This document shows positions 1 to 8,175 of a stretch of 64,000 nt of DNA, one piece after another. The translations under genes were made by a program, and so were the position numbers. Source of the stretch: Halobium salinum (GTDB lineage Archaea > Halobacteriota > Halobacteria > Halobacteriales > Haloferacaceae). The stretch spans positions 1,215,061 to 1,279,060 of the forward strand of contig NZ_JAODIW010000006.1 in assembly GCF_026586625.1 (NCBI RefSeq), written 5' to 3'. The notes under the pieces were generated by a model. It was not told the DNA's origin. It saw only the letters and a list, made by a program, of their open reading frames with translations, and made no database searches. Within the stretch, counting starts at the first letter, position 1; every line of letters starts with the position of its first letter.

Positions 1-373
1 CGCGGCCGCGGTGCTGTTCGCGGGTATCTTCCCCGACCTGTTCACCAACGGCGTGAACGCGTTCTATCCGCTCCACGACCGGTTCTACACCGTCGACGGA
101 CGGCTCGCGCTGTCCAATCAGCGGGGGCTCGTCCAGTCGTTCGTACAGGGGCCGCCGGAGACCGTCCACACGACGGAGAACCTCCACTACCGCACCGGCG
201 TCGACCCCTCGCCGGGCGCCGAGTCGGCGACCGTCGAGCGGGTGTTCCCGGTGGTCAACGGCGGCTGGCAGCTCATGCTCGTCATCGTCGGCGCCGTGAC
301 GCTCGGCGTCCGACTGTGGGAGACACGAGGGACGCGCGGCACGCGAGCGGAGACCGCGGACGGCCGCCGGTAG
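1..373 (+). CDS. C-terminal part of an unidentified membrane protein (5' end outside window)
   Basis: The reading frame is open from base 2, so the gene begins before the window; the GTG at 11 is probably internal. About 123 codons remain, ending at a TAG at 371-373. The visible part is polar, with aromatic-rich stretches such as FYPLHDRFYTV. It has one clear membrane segment near its end (WQLMLVIVGAVTLGVRLW) followed by a basic tail, so the C-terminus is probably cytoplasmic. A large transporter or antiporter subunit is possible, but no family motif is visible in this fragment and no function is assigned. Confidence 0.6.
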   Translation, partial: AAAVLFAGIFPDLFTNGVNAFYPLHDRFYTVDGRLALSNQRGLVQSFVQGPPETVHTTENLHYRTGVDPSPGAESATVERVFPVVNGGWQLMLVIVGAVTLGVRLWETRGTRGTRAETADGRR

Positions 374-490
374 CGTCCTGCGCCCCTCGCTACGCCGCCG
401 TCAACACCGTCGACGCCGGCGGACGGGACGACCCGCCTCGTCGCCGACGCCGACGGAACCACTCTTGTCGCCGCCGCTCGGAGAGGGCCT

Positions 491-1078
491 ATGACCGTCG
501 ACGTGCGACCGTACCGGGGCGACGACCCGGACGACAGAGCCGGCCTCTGGGCGCTGAAGCGGGCGTTCGAACTCGGCCTCGGCTCGGGTACCGGTGGCGA
601 GGAGAAGCGCGAGACGTACGAAGGGAAACTCACCGACGACTACCGGGAGCGCTGGCTCGCGTGGGCCGACCGGTGTGTCGAGGAGGACGCGGACTGCATC
701 GTCGTCGCCGAGACCGGGGAGTCGGGCGACGGGCGCGACGGCGGCGTCGGAGCCGACGAAGCCGACGGAGCCGGCGGCGAAGACGACGCCGCCGACGCCA
801 GCGGAGGCGACCTCGTCGGCTACGCGTTCCTCCTCCCCGAGTCGATGGCATTCGTCTGGGACGCGGCGGTGTTGAACGAGCTGTTCGTCGCACCCGAGCA
901 CCGGGGGACGGGCCTCGCGGACGACCTGATGGCGGCCGTCCTCGACGCCGCCCGCGACCAGACGCTCCCGCTCGACCGCCTCGTCCTCGACGTGGACCGC
1001 GAGAACGACCGGGCGCGGGCGTTCTACGACCGCCACGGCTTCGAACACTGGGGCGAGATGGTCGCCCGGGAGCTCTGA
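491..1078 (+). CDS. GNAT family N-acetyltransferase with acidic insert
   Basis: 195 residues starting at an ATG directly behind a short gap. The C-terminal half carries the GNAT core: a beta-4 strand reading AAVLNELFVAPEHRGTG, where the R/Q-x-x-G-x-G/A acetyl-CoA loop is EHRGTGLA, followed by the beta-5/alpha-4 part RLVLDVDRENDRARAFYDRHGF. Between the N-terminal alpha helices and the core (about residues 77-105) lies a low-complexity Gly/Asp/Glu/Ala insert, probably a disordered halophilic linker. GNAT enzymes move an acetyl group from acetyl-CoA to an amine. The substrate cannot be read from the sequence, and the neighbours do not suggest one. Confidence 0.85.
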   Translation: MTVDVRPYRGDDPDDRAGLWALKRAFELGLGSGTGGEEKRETYEGKLTDDYRERWLAWADRCVEEDADCIVVAETGESGDGRDGGVGADEADGAGGEDDAADASGGDLVGYAFLLPESMAFVWDAAVLNELFVAPEHRGTGLADDLMAAVLDAARDQTLPLDRLVLDVDRENDRARAFYDRHGFEHWGEMVAREL

Positions 1079-1144
1079 GGCGGTGTCACCGACCGGCGAG
1101 GAGTATCGAGGGCGTTAAGCGGCGACGCTCGGAACCGCGGAGCC

Positions 1145-2314
1145 ATGTTGTTGCGGAACGCGACGCTCGTCGACGGGGGCGAGGTCGAGAGGGGTGCCAT
1201 CGCGGTCGACCGAGAGACCGGAACCATCCGGGCGACGGGCGACCCGGAGCGACTGGACGGTGAGCGGGTCGTCTCGCTCGAGGGCTACACGGTGCTTCCG
1301 GGGCTGGTCGACGCCCACGTCCACCTGTCGCTGTCGGGCGAGCGGAGCGTCGAGGACGTGGTCGGGATGAGCGACGCCGAACTGGCGCTCGTCGAGGCGC
1401 GGAACGCACGGAAGACGCTGGAGGCGGGCGTCACGGGGCTCCGCGTCATGGGCGCCGCCGGCGTCGACCCGGTGGTCCGCGACGCCGTCGCCGTCGGCGA
1501 CCTCCCGGGACCGCGGATGACCGCGAGCTGCCGGTCGATAACCGTCACCGGCGGGCACGGCCACCACCTCGGTCGGGAGATAGACGGCCCGCACGACGCT
1601 CGGAAGGCGGTGCGCGAGCAGGCGAAGCGCGGCGCCGACTTCGTGAAGTTCATGACGACCGGCGGGGTGACGACGCCCGGAAGCGACCCCGACAGCGTCG
1701 CGCTCACCGACGACGAACTGGACGCGCTGGTCGACGAGGCCCACCGCCGGGGGCTGCCGACGGCGACACACGTCCACGGCGCCGAGGGCGCCGTCGCGGC
1801 GGCACAGGCGGGCGTGGACACGGTCGAGCACGGCACGTTCCTCGACGACGACGCTATCGACGCCCTCCTGCGTCACGACGTGACGCTCGTTCCCACCCTC
1901 TCGGCGCCCCACCACATCGTCCGCAACGTCGAGGCGGCGACCGAGGAGGACACCCGGAAGACCCGCGCCATCTACGAGCGACACGTCGAGTCCTTCGAGC
2001 GTGCGGTCGAGGCCGGGGTCCGTGTCGCCGGCGGCACCGACGCCGGCACGCCGTTCAACCACCACGGGTCGAACGCCGTCGAGGTCGAGTTCATGGCGAC
2101 CCACGGGATGGGCCCGCTCGACGCCATCCGAGCGATGACCGAGACCGCCGCCTCGGTGGCGGGACTCGACGGGTCGGGAACGCTCGCCGACGGGACGCCC
2201 GCCGACCTCCTCGTGGTGGATGGCGACCCGACGGCGGACCTCAGCCGGCTCACCGACCCCGTCGCCGTTCTGAAGGACGGACGGGTGGTCTCCGGGTCGC
2301 TGCCGTCGGCGTAG
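1145..2314 (+). CDS. Metal-dependent amidohydrolase (imidazolonepropionase / Xaa-Pro dipeptidase-like)
   Basis: 389 residues, a normal length for the amidohydrolase superfamily. It has the small N-terminal beta domain, then the metal-binding H-x-H at residues 58-60 (LPGLVDAHVHLSL). A lysine in GADFVKFMTTGG is the likely bridging, carbamylated residue. Further metal ligands are the histidines in ATHVHG and VEHGTF, and the catalytic aspartate is in GGTDAGTPF. The C-terminal strand (GTLADGTPADLLVVDGDP) closes the beta domain, as in imidazolonepropionase relatives. The architecture fits the group often labelled Xaa-Pro dipeptidase or prolidase-like; the true substrate is unknown. No histidine-degradation genes lie nearby, so a role as HutI is not supported. 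Confidence 0.85.
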   Translation: MLLRNATLVDGGEVERGAIAVDRETGTIRATGDPERLDGERVVSLEGYTVLPGLVDAHVHLSLSGERSVEDVVGMSDAELALVEARNARKTLEAGVTGLRVMGAAGVDPVVRDAVAVGDLPGPRMTASCRSITVTGGHGHHLGREIDGPHDARKAVREQAKRGADFVKFMTTGGVTTPGSDPDSVALTDDELDALVDEAHRRGLPTATHVHGAEGAVAAAQAGVDTVEHGTFLDDDAIDALLRHDVTLVPTLSAPHHIVRNVEAATEEDTRKTRAIYERHVESFERAVEAGVRVAGGTDAGTPFNHHGSNAVEVEFMATHGMGPLDAIRAMTETAASVAGLDGSGTLADGTPADLLVVDGDPTADLSRLTDPVAVLKDGRVVSGSLPSA

Positions 2315-2343
2315 CGATCGGCCGTCCGTTCGTTGAGGACCGA

Positions 2344-2982
2344 CTACCCCCACCGAACGGTCGCGACCCGCTCGTCGCCCACGGCGTCGCGCCAGTCGTC
2401 CCGGTCGATGGAGTAGTACGTCTGGTCGACGGCCGTCTCGTCCGGGTCCGGGTGGATGCGCCGGAAGGTCCCGTCGCGCCGGCCACCGAGGCGGTCCACG
2501 TACCGCTCGATGGCCCGTCGCGAGTTCCCGTTGCGCGGGTCGTGACTCACCCGGACGACCTCGAGACCCAGTCGGTCGAAGGCGAGTTCGACCATCGCGG
2601 CTGCGCGTTCGCCGGAGTAGCCGCGGCCCCAGAACCGCCTGCGGAGCCAGAGCCCGAGCGTGCCGACGCGACGCTCCCAGTCGAGGTGGAGGTCGGCGGC
2701 CCCGGCGATTTCGCCCGCGCCGTCCTCCTCCGGTCCCGGACGGACGACGTACGCGGCGCTCGTCGCCTCGTCCCACGCCTCCCGGCCGTCTTCGAGGAAC
2801 TCGTGGGTCTCATTCGGCGTCTCGTGAGCGCTCCAGGGCATCCACTTGGTCACCTCCTCCATCCCTTCGCTGGAACAGATTCGATAGAGCGCGCCGGTGT
2901 CGACGTGTGCTGGCGTCCGAGGTGTCAGCCGAAGGCGCTCCGTCTCGACGTGACTCGGGAGGAGTGGGGCCGGGTCACTCAT
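2344..2982 (-). CDS. GNAT acetyltransferase, RimJ/RimL type (downstream paralogue)
   Basis: 212 residues beginning MSDPAPLLPSHVETERLRL, the usual RimJ/RimL opening. The open frame extends far upstream, but only this ATG gives a family-like N-terminus. The core has TLGLWLRRRFWGRGYSGERAAAM, which contains the acetyl-CoA loop, and RVSHDPRNGNSRRAIERYV. Its start overlaps the end of the preceding minus-strand gene by 8 bases, so the two are probably co-transcribed and translationally coupled. The two proteins are clear paralogues (shared HETPxETHxxLE and RRRFWGRGYSGERAAA). RimJ/RimL relatives acetylate protein N-termini or small amines; the substrate is unknown. Confidence 0.85.
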   Translation of the reverse strand: MSDPAPLLPSHVETERLRLTPRTPAHVDTGALYRICSSEGMEEVTKWMPWSAHETPNETHEFLEDGREAWDEATSAAYVVRPGPEEDGAGEIAGAADLHLDWERRVGTLGLWLRRRFWGRGYSGERAAAMVELAFDRLGLEVVRVSHDPRNGNSRRAIERYVDRLGGRRDGTFRRIHPDPDETAVDQTYYSIDRDDWRDAVGDERVATVRWG

Positions 2983-3655
2983 CCCTGGTGTCCGTCTCGC
3001 ACTCGTCGAGGAACCTGGTCGTGCCGGCGTCGGCTCCGGTCCCCACTCCTCCCCCGCCTTCGACCGCCTCGCGCCACTCCGCCCGCGAGACGCTGTAGCG
3101 GTGACGGTCCGCCGGCTCGCCGTCGGCGTCGACGGCCCAGTTCCGGAGGACGCCCTCGTGGCACCCGCCGTAGGCGTCGACGTACTTCTCGACGGCCCGT
3201 CTCGACTGCTCGTTCTCGGGGTGGTGAAAGACGGCGACGAGGTCGAGGTCCAGTCGGCCGAAGGCGAGACGGAACAGGGCGGCGGCACGTTCACCCGAGT
3301 AACCCCGACCCCAGAACCGCCTGCGAAGCCAGATGCCGAGCGTCGCGGTCTGTTTCTCCCAGTCGACGTCGAGGGCGGTCGTCCCCGCGAACTCGCCCGC
3401 GCCATCCTCGCCCTCGCGCGGATACACGGCGTAGTGGGCGGCCCCGCGGTCGTCCCAGGAGTCCTCGACGCGCTCCAGGTAGTCGTGGGTCTCCTTCGGC
3501 GTCTCGTGGGGGCTCCACGAGAGAAACCGCGTCTCCTCCGCGACGGCGTCGCTGCGGCGTCGCCCGAGATGTTCGTACCCGACGAGCGGCGGAAGCTCCT
3601 CGCGCGTCAGCCGGCGGAGTCGCAGGCGGTCGGTGTCGATTCCGACGGGGAACAT
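2975..3655 (-). CDS. GNAT acetyltransferase, RimJ/RimL type (upstream paralogue)
   Basis: 226 residues, opening MFPVGIDTDRLRLRRLTREE. The central region reads TLGIWLRRRFWGRGYSGERAAALF, with the acetyl-CoA binding loop WGRGYSGE, followed by AVFHHPENEQSRRAVEKYVDAYGG. It has a longer C-terminal tail than its partner, ending in a Gly-rich and acidic stretch. A TATA-like run of T on the minus strand lies about 27 bases ahead of the ATG (plus-strand A run near 3679-3685), so this gene probably heads a two-gene transcript with a leaderless message. The pair most likely arose by tandem duplication. Confidence 0.85.
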   Translation of the reverse strand: MFPVGIDTDRLRLRRLTREELPPLVGYEHLGRRRSDAVAEETRFLSWSPHETPKETHDYLERVEDSWDDRGAAHYAVYPREGEDGAGEFAGTTALDVDWEKQTATLGIWLRRRFWGRGYSGERAAALFRLAFGRLDLDLVAVFHHPENEQSRRAVEKYVDAYGGCHEGVLRNWAVDADGEPADRHRYSVSRAEWREAVEGGGGVGTGADAGTTRFLDECETDTRDE

Positions 3656-3780
3656 GCGCCTGCCGACGTGTCACCGACAAAAAAGCGTTACCCGGGCGTG
3701 GACTCGACTGACACGGCTCCGTGAGCGCCACGGCCCGGCCGCCTGCGGCAGGATTCCGATTCCATCAATCAATATATGAA

Positions 3781-3788
3781 ATTTTATA
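3781..3788 (+). promoter_or_regulatory. TATA-like box that decides the start of the next gene
   Basis: ATTTTATA sits in an unusually A+T-rich patch (3763-3792). An archaeal start site 25-27 bases downstream falls near 3811. That excludes the in-frame ATG at 3776, which lies upstream of the box, and favours the GTG at 3818. Confidence 0.55.
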
Positions 3789-3817
3789 ATTCGGGGCGGG
3801 AGCAGGACGAGCCGTTC

Positions 3818-4153
3818 GTGGCTCGGTACCCTCACAAGCCGTCGATGCCCCGCCGTCTCCTCGTGTGGCTCGCCGCGTTCGTCGTCCTCGGACGCGTCCT
3901 GCACACGCCCACGTGGTACGAACTCAAGCGGACCTCGGTCGTCGAAGCGCTGTACGGGACGTTCTGCTTCGCGACGACGTGTGCCGCGGTGTACCACCTC
4001 TACGTGTGGGTTCCGAACGGGATTCTCGCCTCGGCGCTCGTCTGGCCGTTGCTACTGGGCGCCTGTACGCTCCTCGTCCTCGCCGTCCAGGGCGTCGGTT
4101 ACCGCGTCTCGGTTCGCCACCGGCGTCGGTCCGACGAGCGGTGGGCCGAGTGA
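3818..4153 (+). CDS. Small membrane protein, tandem paralogue 1
   Basis: 111 residues from a GTG start; no known family recognised. A longer frame begins with ATG at 3776, but the TATA-like box lies downstream of that codon. The protein starting at 3818 also aligns residue for residue with the N-terminus of the following paralogue (VARYPHKPSMPRRLLVW against VSRNRHRSSLVRRSLVW). Two to three membrane segments are visible: LVWLAAFVVLG, a central Thr/Cys/Ala-rich one, and GILASALVWPLLLGACTLLVLAV. Both ends are basic. The shared NGILA-ALVWP-GAC core with the next gene marks a small family; no function can be inferred. Confidence 0.7.
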   Translation: MARYPHKPSMPRRLLVWLAAFVVLGRVLHTPTWYELKRTSVVEALYGTFCFATTCAAVYHLYVWVPNGILASALVWPLLLGACTLLVLAVQGVGYRVSVRHRRRSDERWAE

Positions 4154-4268
4154 GCCGGAGGCGCCGCGAAGGGTGCCCGAGCGAGGCGCTCGAGCGACGG
4201 AAACGCGGCCGGAAGCGTCGTGTGGACAGTCCACAAACGTTGAAGTGTCGTCGCTCCGAGCACCCACC

Positions 4269-4610
4269 GTGAGTCGAAACAGACACCGCTCGTCGTTGGT
4301 CCGCCGTTCGCTGGTGTGGCTCGCCGGTTTCCTCGTCACCGGCCGTGTCGTCGACCCGCCGACCGAGTACGAACTCCGACAGATGCCGAGGCGCGTCGTC
4401 GCGATGGGGGCGTTCTCCTTCGGTGCGACCGTGTTCGCGGTCGGCTTCCTCTACACGATGGTTCCCCACGGAATCCTCGCGCAGGCGCTGGTCTGGCCGG
4501 CGATGATCGGTGCGTGTATGCTCGTCATCGTCGCGGCGCAGTCGCTCGGTGCGCGGCTCTCGGTGCTGAGTCAGGTCCGGACGAACCGTCGGTGGCGCTC
4601 CCGCCGCTGA
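4269..4610 (+). CDS. Small membrane protein, tandem paralogue 2
   Basis: 113 residues from GTG at 4269. The sequence parallels the preceding gene along its whole length: RRSLVWLAGFLVTGRV, then PTEYELRQ (PTWYELKR in the partner), then PHGILAQALVWPAMIGACMLVIVAAQSLG. The same hydrophobic pattern predicts two to three membrane segments with basic termini. It lies 115 bases downstream of its paralogue on the same strand, consistent with local duplication. No catalytic residues or ligand motif are visible. Confidence 0.7.
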   Translation: MSRNRHRSSLVRRSLVWLAGFLVTGRVVDPPTEYELRQMPRRVVAMGAFSFGATVFAVGFLYTMVPHGILAQALVWPAMIGACMLVIVAAQSLGARLSVLSQVRTNRRWRSRR

Positions 4611-4683
4611 GTCGCCTCCGACGGCTGCCACCCCTCGGCCGACCGCTCAGAGGGGCGCGGTCCGACTCGACCCTCCGGCCGAC

Positions 4684-5142
4684 TCAGTCCTCCGTCCGCG
4701 CCTCGCGCTTCCCCGTCACCTCCTCGGGGACGAGCCGGTAGAATCCGAACTCCACCTCGCGGGGGTGGCGGTCGAAGACGTCGACGAGCGGAATCTCCAC
4801 GTTGCGCATCGCTTGGACGACGTCGGAATCGATAGCCGCCTCGGTCACCTCCTCCAGCCGGCCGGTCGCGACGACGCTCTCCCAGCGCCCGTCGAGCGTC
4901 TCGTAGGCGACGAACGACACCGGCGTCCGCCGGTCGACGAAGTCGGCCTTACCCGCGTCCGGACCGGTCGCCAGTCGGAAGTAAAAGTCGCCGGATTCGG
5001 CGTCGTAGCCGTACGACACCGGGAGCGAGAACGGCGCCTCCCCCGCCTCGTCGGGGGCGAAGGAGACGACGCCGGTGCCGCCGGTGCCGAGGAACTCGTT
5101 TCGCGTCTCTTCGTCCATCCGGACGGAACGTACGTCGTCCAT
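4684..5142 (-). CDS. FMN-binding split-barrel protein (pyridoxamine 5'-phosphate oxidase family)
   Basis: 152 residues from the ATG at 5142 (MDDVRSVRMDEETRNEFL); in-frame codons further upstream give a non-family N-terminus. The order of elements fits the pyridoxamine-phosphate-oxidase-like split barrel: an N-terminal helix, GTGGTGVVSFAPDEAGEAPFSLPVSYGYDAESG, then FYFRLATGPDAGKADFVDRRTPVSFVAYE, then WESVVATGRLEEV. These proteins bind FMN or F420 and usually act as small flavin- or deazaflavin-dependent reductases. The phosphate-contacting basic residues are not distinctive enough to choose between FMN and F420. Confidence 0.8.
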   Translation of the reverse strand: MDDVRSVRMDEETRNEFLGTGGTGVVSFAPDEAGEAPFSLPVSYGYDAESGDFYFRLATGPDAGKADFVDRRTPVSFVAYETLDGRWESVVATGRLEEVTEAAIDSDVVQAMRNVEIPLVDVFDRHPREVEFGFYRLVPEEVTGKREARTED

Positions 5143-5298
5143 GGTCGAAGGTACGTCCGCACAGGGCAAAGAGGTGCGCCGTGATTCCCGAGACTGTCTA
5201 CCGAGCGAAACGTTCAAATCGACGGTGCGTTCGGTCGATGTACTTCTCCGTGGGTCGAGGTCCCTCCCGCCCGTTTCGGGCCCGACACCGGGAGTCGG

Positions 5299-6306
5299 TC
5301 AGATTCCTCGGACGGTCTCGATGACGCCCGTCGATTCGAGCGTCATCCAGAGGAGAAACAGCGCGTACAGCCCGAGGAACCCGTACGCCTCGGCGTCGGT
5401 GAGTACGAGGTGGGTGCGGGTGAAGACGATGAAGACGAACGTCGCGAACGCCAGAAAGCCCATCGTCGGGATGGCGGTCAGGAAGTTGATAGTCGCGGAC
5501 CCCGCCAGGAGGACGCCGACGGGGATGGCGACGAGCAGGTTGAACGTGTTGCTCCCGAGGACGTTCGTGAGGCTGGTGACGCTCTCGCCGTTTCTGGCGG
5601 CGCGGACGCTGATGAACGCGTCCGGGAGGCTGGTCCCCGCGGCGATGACGGTCAGCCCCCAGAGAAACGGCGGCGTGTCGAAGGCCGCACCGAAGTTCAG
5701 CGCGGCGCGGACGAGGCCCTCCACGCCGACGGCGATGACGGCGAGGCTGAGGAGGAGCGCCCCCCACTCGCGGAGCGGGTCGACGTCGAACGATTCGTCT
5801 ACCGCGTGTTCGCTGACGTCCTGCTGGTGGAGGAAGACGTAGACGGCGTACGTGGCGAGCGGGAGGACGGCCAGCGTCGGCGTCAGGATAGCGGCCTCGT
5901 TGGTCCCGCCGGGGACGTAGGTCGCCCCGAGGGCGAAGACGATGAACAGGACGAGGATGCTGATGATGTAGAACTGCGCGTCCTTGTGGACGATGTCGCG
6001 AGTCGCCTCGAGACGGGTGCTGGCGAGCGCCGAGAGCGCCGGAATCACGAGGAGGTTGAAGATGGCGCTCCCGACGATGGCGCCGACGCCGAGGGAGAAC
6101 TCGCTGTGCAGGAGCGTGCTGATGACGACCGAACTGAGTTCGGGGAAGCTCGACCCGACGGCGACGACGACGGCGCCGTGGACGGCCGCCGGGAGCCCGT
6201 AGTACCTGCTGAGGGACTCGGCGGAACGTTCGAGGAGCCCGCTCCCCTTCCAGATGACGGCCGTCGCGACGACGGCGATGACCACAGAGGCGAGTACGCC
6301 GACCAT
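5299..6306 (-). CDS. Sodium/calcium exchanger family membrane protein (CaCA superfamily)
   Basis: 335 residues and about ten hydrophobic segments. The two characteristic alpha repeats are present: VVVAVGSSFPELSSVVIS followed by GAIVGSAIFNLLVIP near the N-terminus, and VIAAGTSLPDAFISV followed by NVLGSNTFNLLVAIP in the second half. The acidic residues in SFPE and SLPD are the expected cation ligands; the aspartate in the second repeat is a common variation. A GTG at 6327 could add seven residues, but a CTTTGAG TATA-like element on the minus strand near 6336 fits the ATG at 6306 better. The exporter probably exchanges Ca2+ for Na+ or H+. A second family member lies near 62 kb. Confidence 0.88.
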   Translation of the reverse strand: MVGVLASVVIAVVATAVIWKGSGLLERSAESLSRYYGLPAAVHGAVVVAVGSSFPELSSVVISTLLHSEFSLGVGAIVGSAIFNLLVIPALSALASTRLEATRDIVHKDAQFYIISILVLFIVFALGATYVPGGTNEAAILTPTLAVLPLATYAVYVFLHQQDVSEHAVDESFDVDPLREWGALLLSLAVIAVGVEGLVRAALNFGAAFDTPPFLWGLTVIAAGTSLPDAFISVRAARNGESVTSLTNVLGSNTFNLLVAIPVGVLLAGSATINFLTAIPTMGFLAFATFVFIVFTRTHLVLTDAEAYGFLGLYALFLLWMTLESTGVIETVRGI

Positions 6307-6358
6307 GTGAGGGAGGGTTGTCGACACTCACTCAAAGGTGTGTCCGAACGAGTCGGCG

Positions 6359-6410
6359 CTCTCTCTCTCTCCGAATCGGACCGGACCGGGACGGACCGGG
6401 ACGGACCGGG
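6359..6410. repeat. CT microsatellite followed by three 10-bp tandem repeats
   Basis: A (CT) run covers 6359-6371. A 10-bp unit, ACGGACCGGG, then occurs three times at 6381-6410 (the first copy begins C instead of A). The array lies between the exchanger and rfcL, upstream of both divergent genes. Confidence 0.8.
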
Positions 6411-6537
6411 ACCGGACATTGGCGGGTTGTCGTTCCACGACGTGGTACGGAGGGTTCGGTCCCGACTCGGTCCGAGAGGGACGACCGAGGAGTAGCGCTC
6501 CGCAACCACTAAACGCGCTTCACCCCTCGCTTCGACA

Positions 6538-8037
6538 ATGACCGACTGGACGGAGAAGTACCGCCCCTCGACGCTCTCCGAGGTCCGCGGGAACGACAAA
6601 GCCCGCGACGCCTTCGCCGAGTGGGCGCGCTCGTGGGACGACCACCGGAAGGCCGTCATCCTCCACGGGAGACCGGGCGTCGGGAAGACGAGCGCGGCCC
6701 ACGCGCTCGCCGCCGACATGGGGTGGGAGACGGTCGAACTCAACGCCTCCGACCAGCGCACCGCCGACGTCATCGAGCGGTTCGCCGGCCGCGCGGCCAA
6801 GAACACCACCCTCGCCGGCGCCGCGGCCGGACCGGGTGACGGCGCCGACGGGCCCGGCCGCCAGCTCGTGATTCTGGACGAGGCCGACAACATCCACGGC
6901 AACTACGACCGCGGCGGCGCACAGGCCATCACGCGCCTCGTGAAGGAGGCCGGCCAGCCCATCGTCCTCATCGCCAACGAGTTCTACGACATGTCCCGGG
7001 GCCTGCGCAACGCCTGCGAGGACATCGAGTTCCGCGACGTGTCCGCGCGCTCCATCGTCCCCGTCCTGCGCGACCTCTGTCGCCGCGAGGGCATCGAGTA
7101 CGACTCGGACGCGCTCCAGCGCATCGCCGACATGAACAACGGCGACCTGCGCGGGGCCGTCAACGACCTGCAGGCGGTGGCGGAGGGGAAAGACCGCCTC
7201 ACCGAGGAGGACGTGGTCACCGGGGGCCGTGACGACACGGTCGACATCTGGACGTTCCTCGACGCGGTGCTCAAAGAGAAGGGCGCACAGGAGGCGCTGT
7301 ACACCGCCTACGACGTGGACGAGACGCCGGACGACCTCACCCGGTGGATAGAGGACAAGGTGTCGATGCTGTACGAGGGGCCGGAACTCGCCCGCGCCTA
7401 CGACGCGCTCGCGAACGCCGACAAGTGGCTCGGCCGCGTGATGGCCACCCAGAACTACTCCTACTGGCGCTACGCGACGGACAACCTCGCCGCCGGCGTC
7501 GCCGCCGCCCGCGACGGTACCTCCGGTGGGTGGACCCAGTACGGCGGCCCGCCGCAGTTCTGGCCCTCCTCGGACAAGACCGCCGACTACGTCGTGCGGA
7601 AGCTCGCGGAACGGAGCGGCACGAGCATGGCGACCGCCCGCCGCGAACTGCTCCCTTTCCTCTCGGCGATGACCCACCACTGCAAGCCGCGCGAACTCAC
7701 CGTCGCGATGGCCGCCGCCTACGAGTTCGAGGCGGAACACGTCGCCTTCGTCACCGGCAGCGGCGAGTCGACGAACAAGGTGCAGGACATCGTCGAGGAC
7801 GCCCAAGAGCTACGCGACGAACTGATGGAAGAGCACTCCGGCGGCGCGTTCGTGGGTGCGACGCGGTCGGTCGACGAGGGCGAAGAGGACGGGGCGGGCG
7901 CGGGCGGCACCGTCGAGGCCGAGGCGCCGACCGACGAGACGGACGCCGAGGCTGTCGAGGCCGGCGAAGCGACCGCGGACGCCGCCGAGACCGGCGACGA
8001 GGGGGACGACGGACAGATGAGCTTCAGCGACTTCTGA
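6538..8037 (+). CDS. rfcL: Replication factor C large subunit
   Basis: 499 residues, the size of archaeal RfcL without an intein. It opens MTDWTEKYRPSTLSEVRGN, as clamp-loader large subunits do. Walker A is GRPGVGKT at 44-51, and Walker B is VILDEADNIHG at about 111-121. Domain III follows, then a long Asp/Glu/Ala-rich tail from about residue 440. The protein ends QMSFSDF, which fits a PCNA-interacting peptide (Q-x-x-hydrophobic-x-x-F). With the small subunit it loads the PCNA clamp on primed DNA using ATP. A CTAAACG TATA-like element about 27 bases ahead of the ATG suggests a leaderless message. Confidence 0.96.
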   Translation: MTDWTEKYRPSTLSEVRGNDKARDAFAEWARSWDDHRKAVILHGRPGVGKTSAAHALAADMGWETVELNASDQRTADVIERFAGRAAKNTTLAGAAAGPGDGADGPGRQLVILDEADNIHGNYDRGGAQAITRLVKEAGQPIVLIANEFYDMSRGLRNACEDIEFRDVSARSIVPVLRDLCRREGIEYDSDALQRIADMNNGDLRGAVNDLQAVAEGKDRLTEEDVVTGGRDDTVDIWTFLDAVLKEKGAQEALYTAYDVDETPDDLTRWIEDKVSMLYEGPELARAYDALANADKWLGRVMATQNYSYWRYATDNLAAGVAAARDGTSGGWTQYGGPPQFWPSSDKTADYVVRKLAERSGTSMATARRELLPFLSAMTHHCKPRELTVAMAAAYEFEAEHVAFVTGSGESTNKVQDIVEDAQELRDELMEEHSGGAFVGATRSVDEGEEDGAGAGGTVEAEAPTDETDAEAVEAGEATADAAETGDEGDDGQMSFSDF

Positions 8038-8175
8038 CCTCGGCGCGGCAAGTAGACTTACGCCCGAACCGTTCGAAGCGACGGTCGAGCGGCCGTCGGC
8101 CCCCGTGGCCGTCGAATCGACCGATGGTCCCGAACACCCACGACAACCCACAGCGACGGCCACCCCGACCCACCC

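Noticed and set aside
4738-5200. Small plus-strand gene opposite the FMN-barrel protein
   Set aside because: It is an antisense shadow: the minus-strand protein shows the family pattern, and the plus frame lacks a start signal and domain.
5410-6495. Long plus-strand frame opposite the first exchanger
   Set aside because: It is highly Asp/Glu/Gly-rich without domain motifs and fully antisense to a conserved exchanger with intact alpha repeats.
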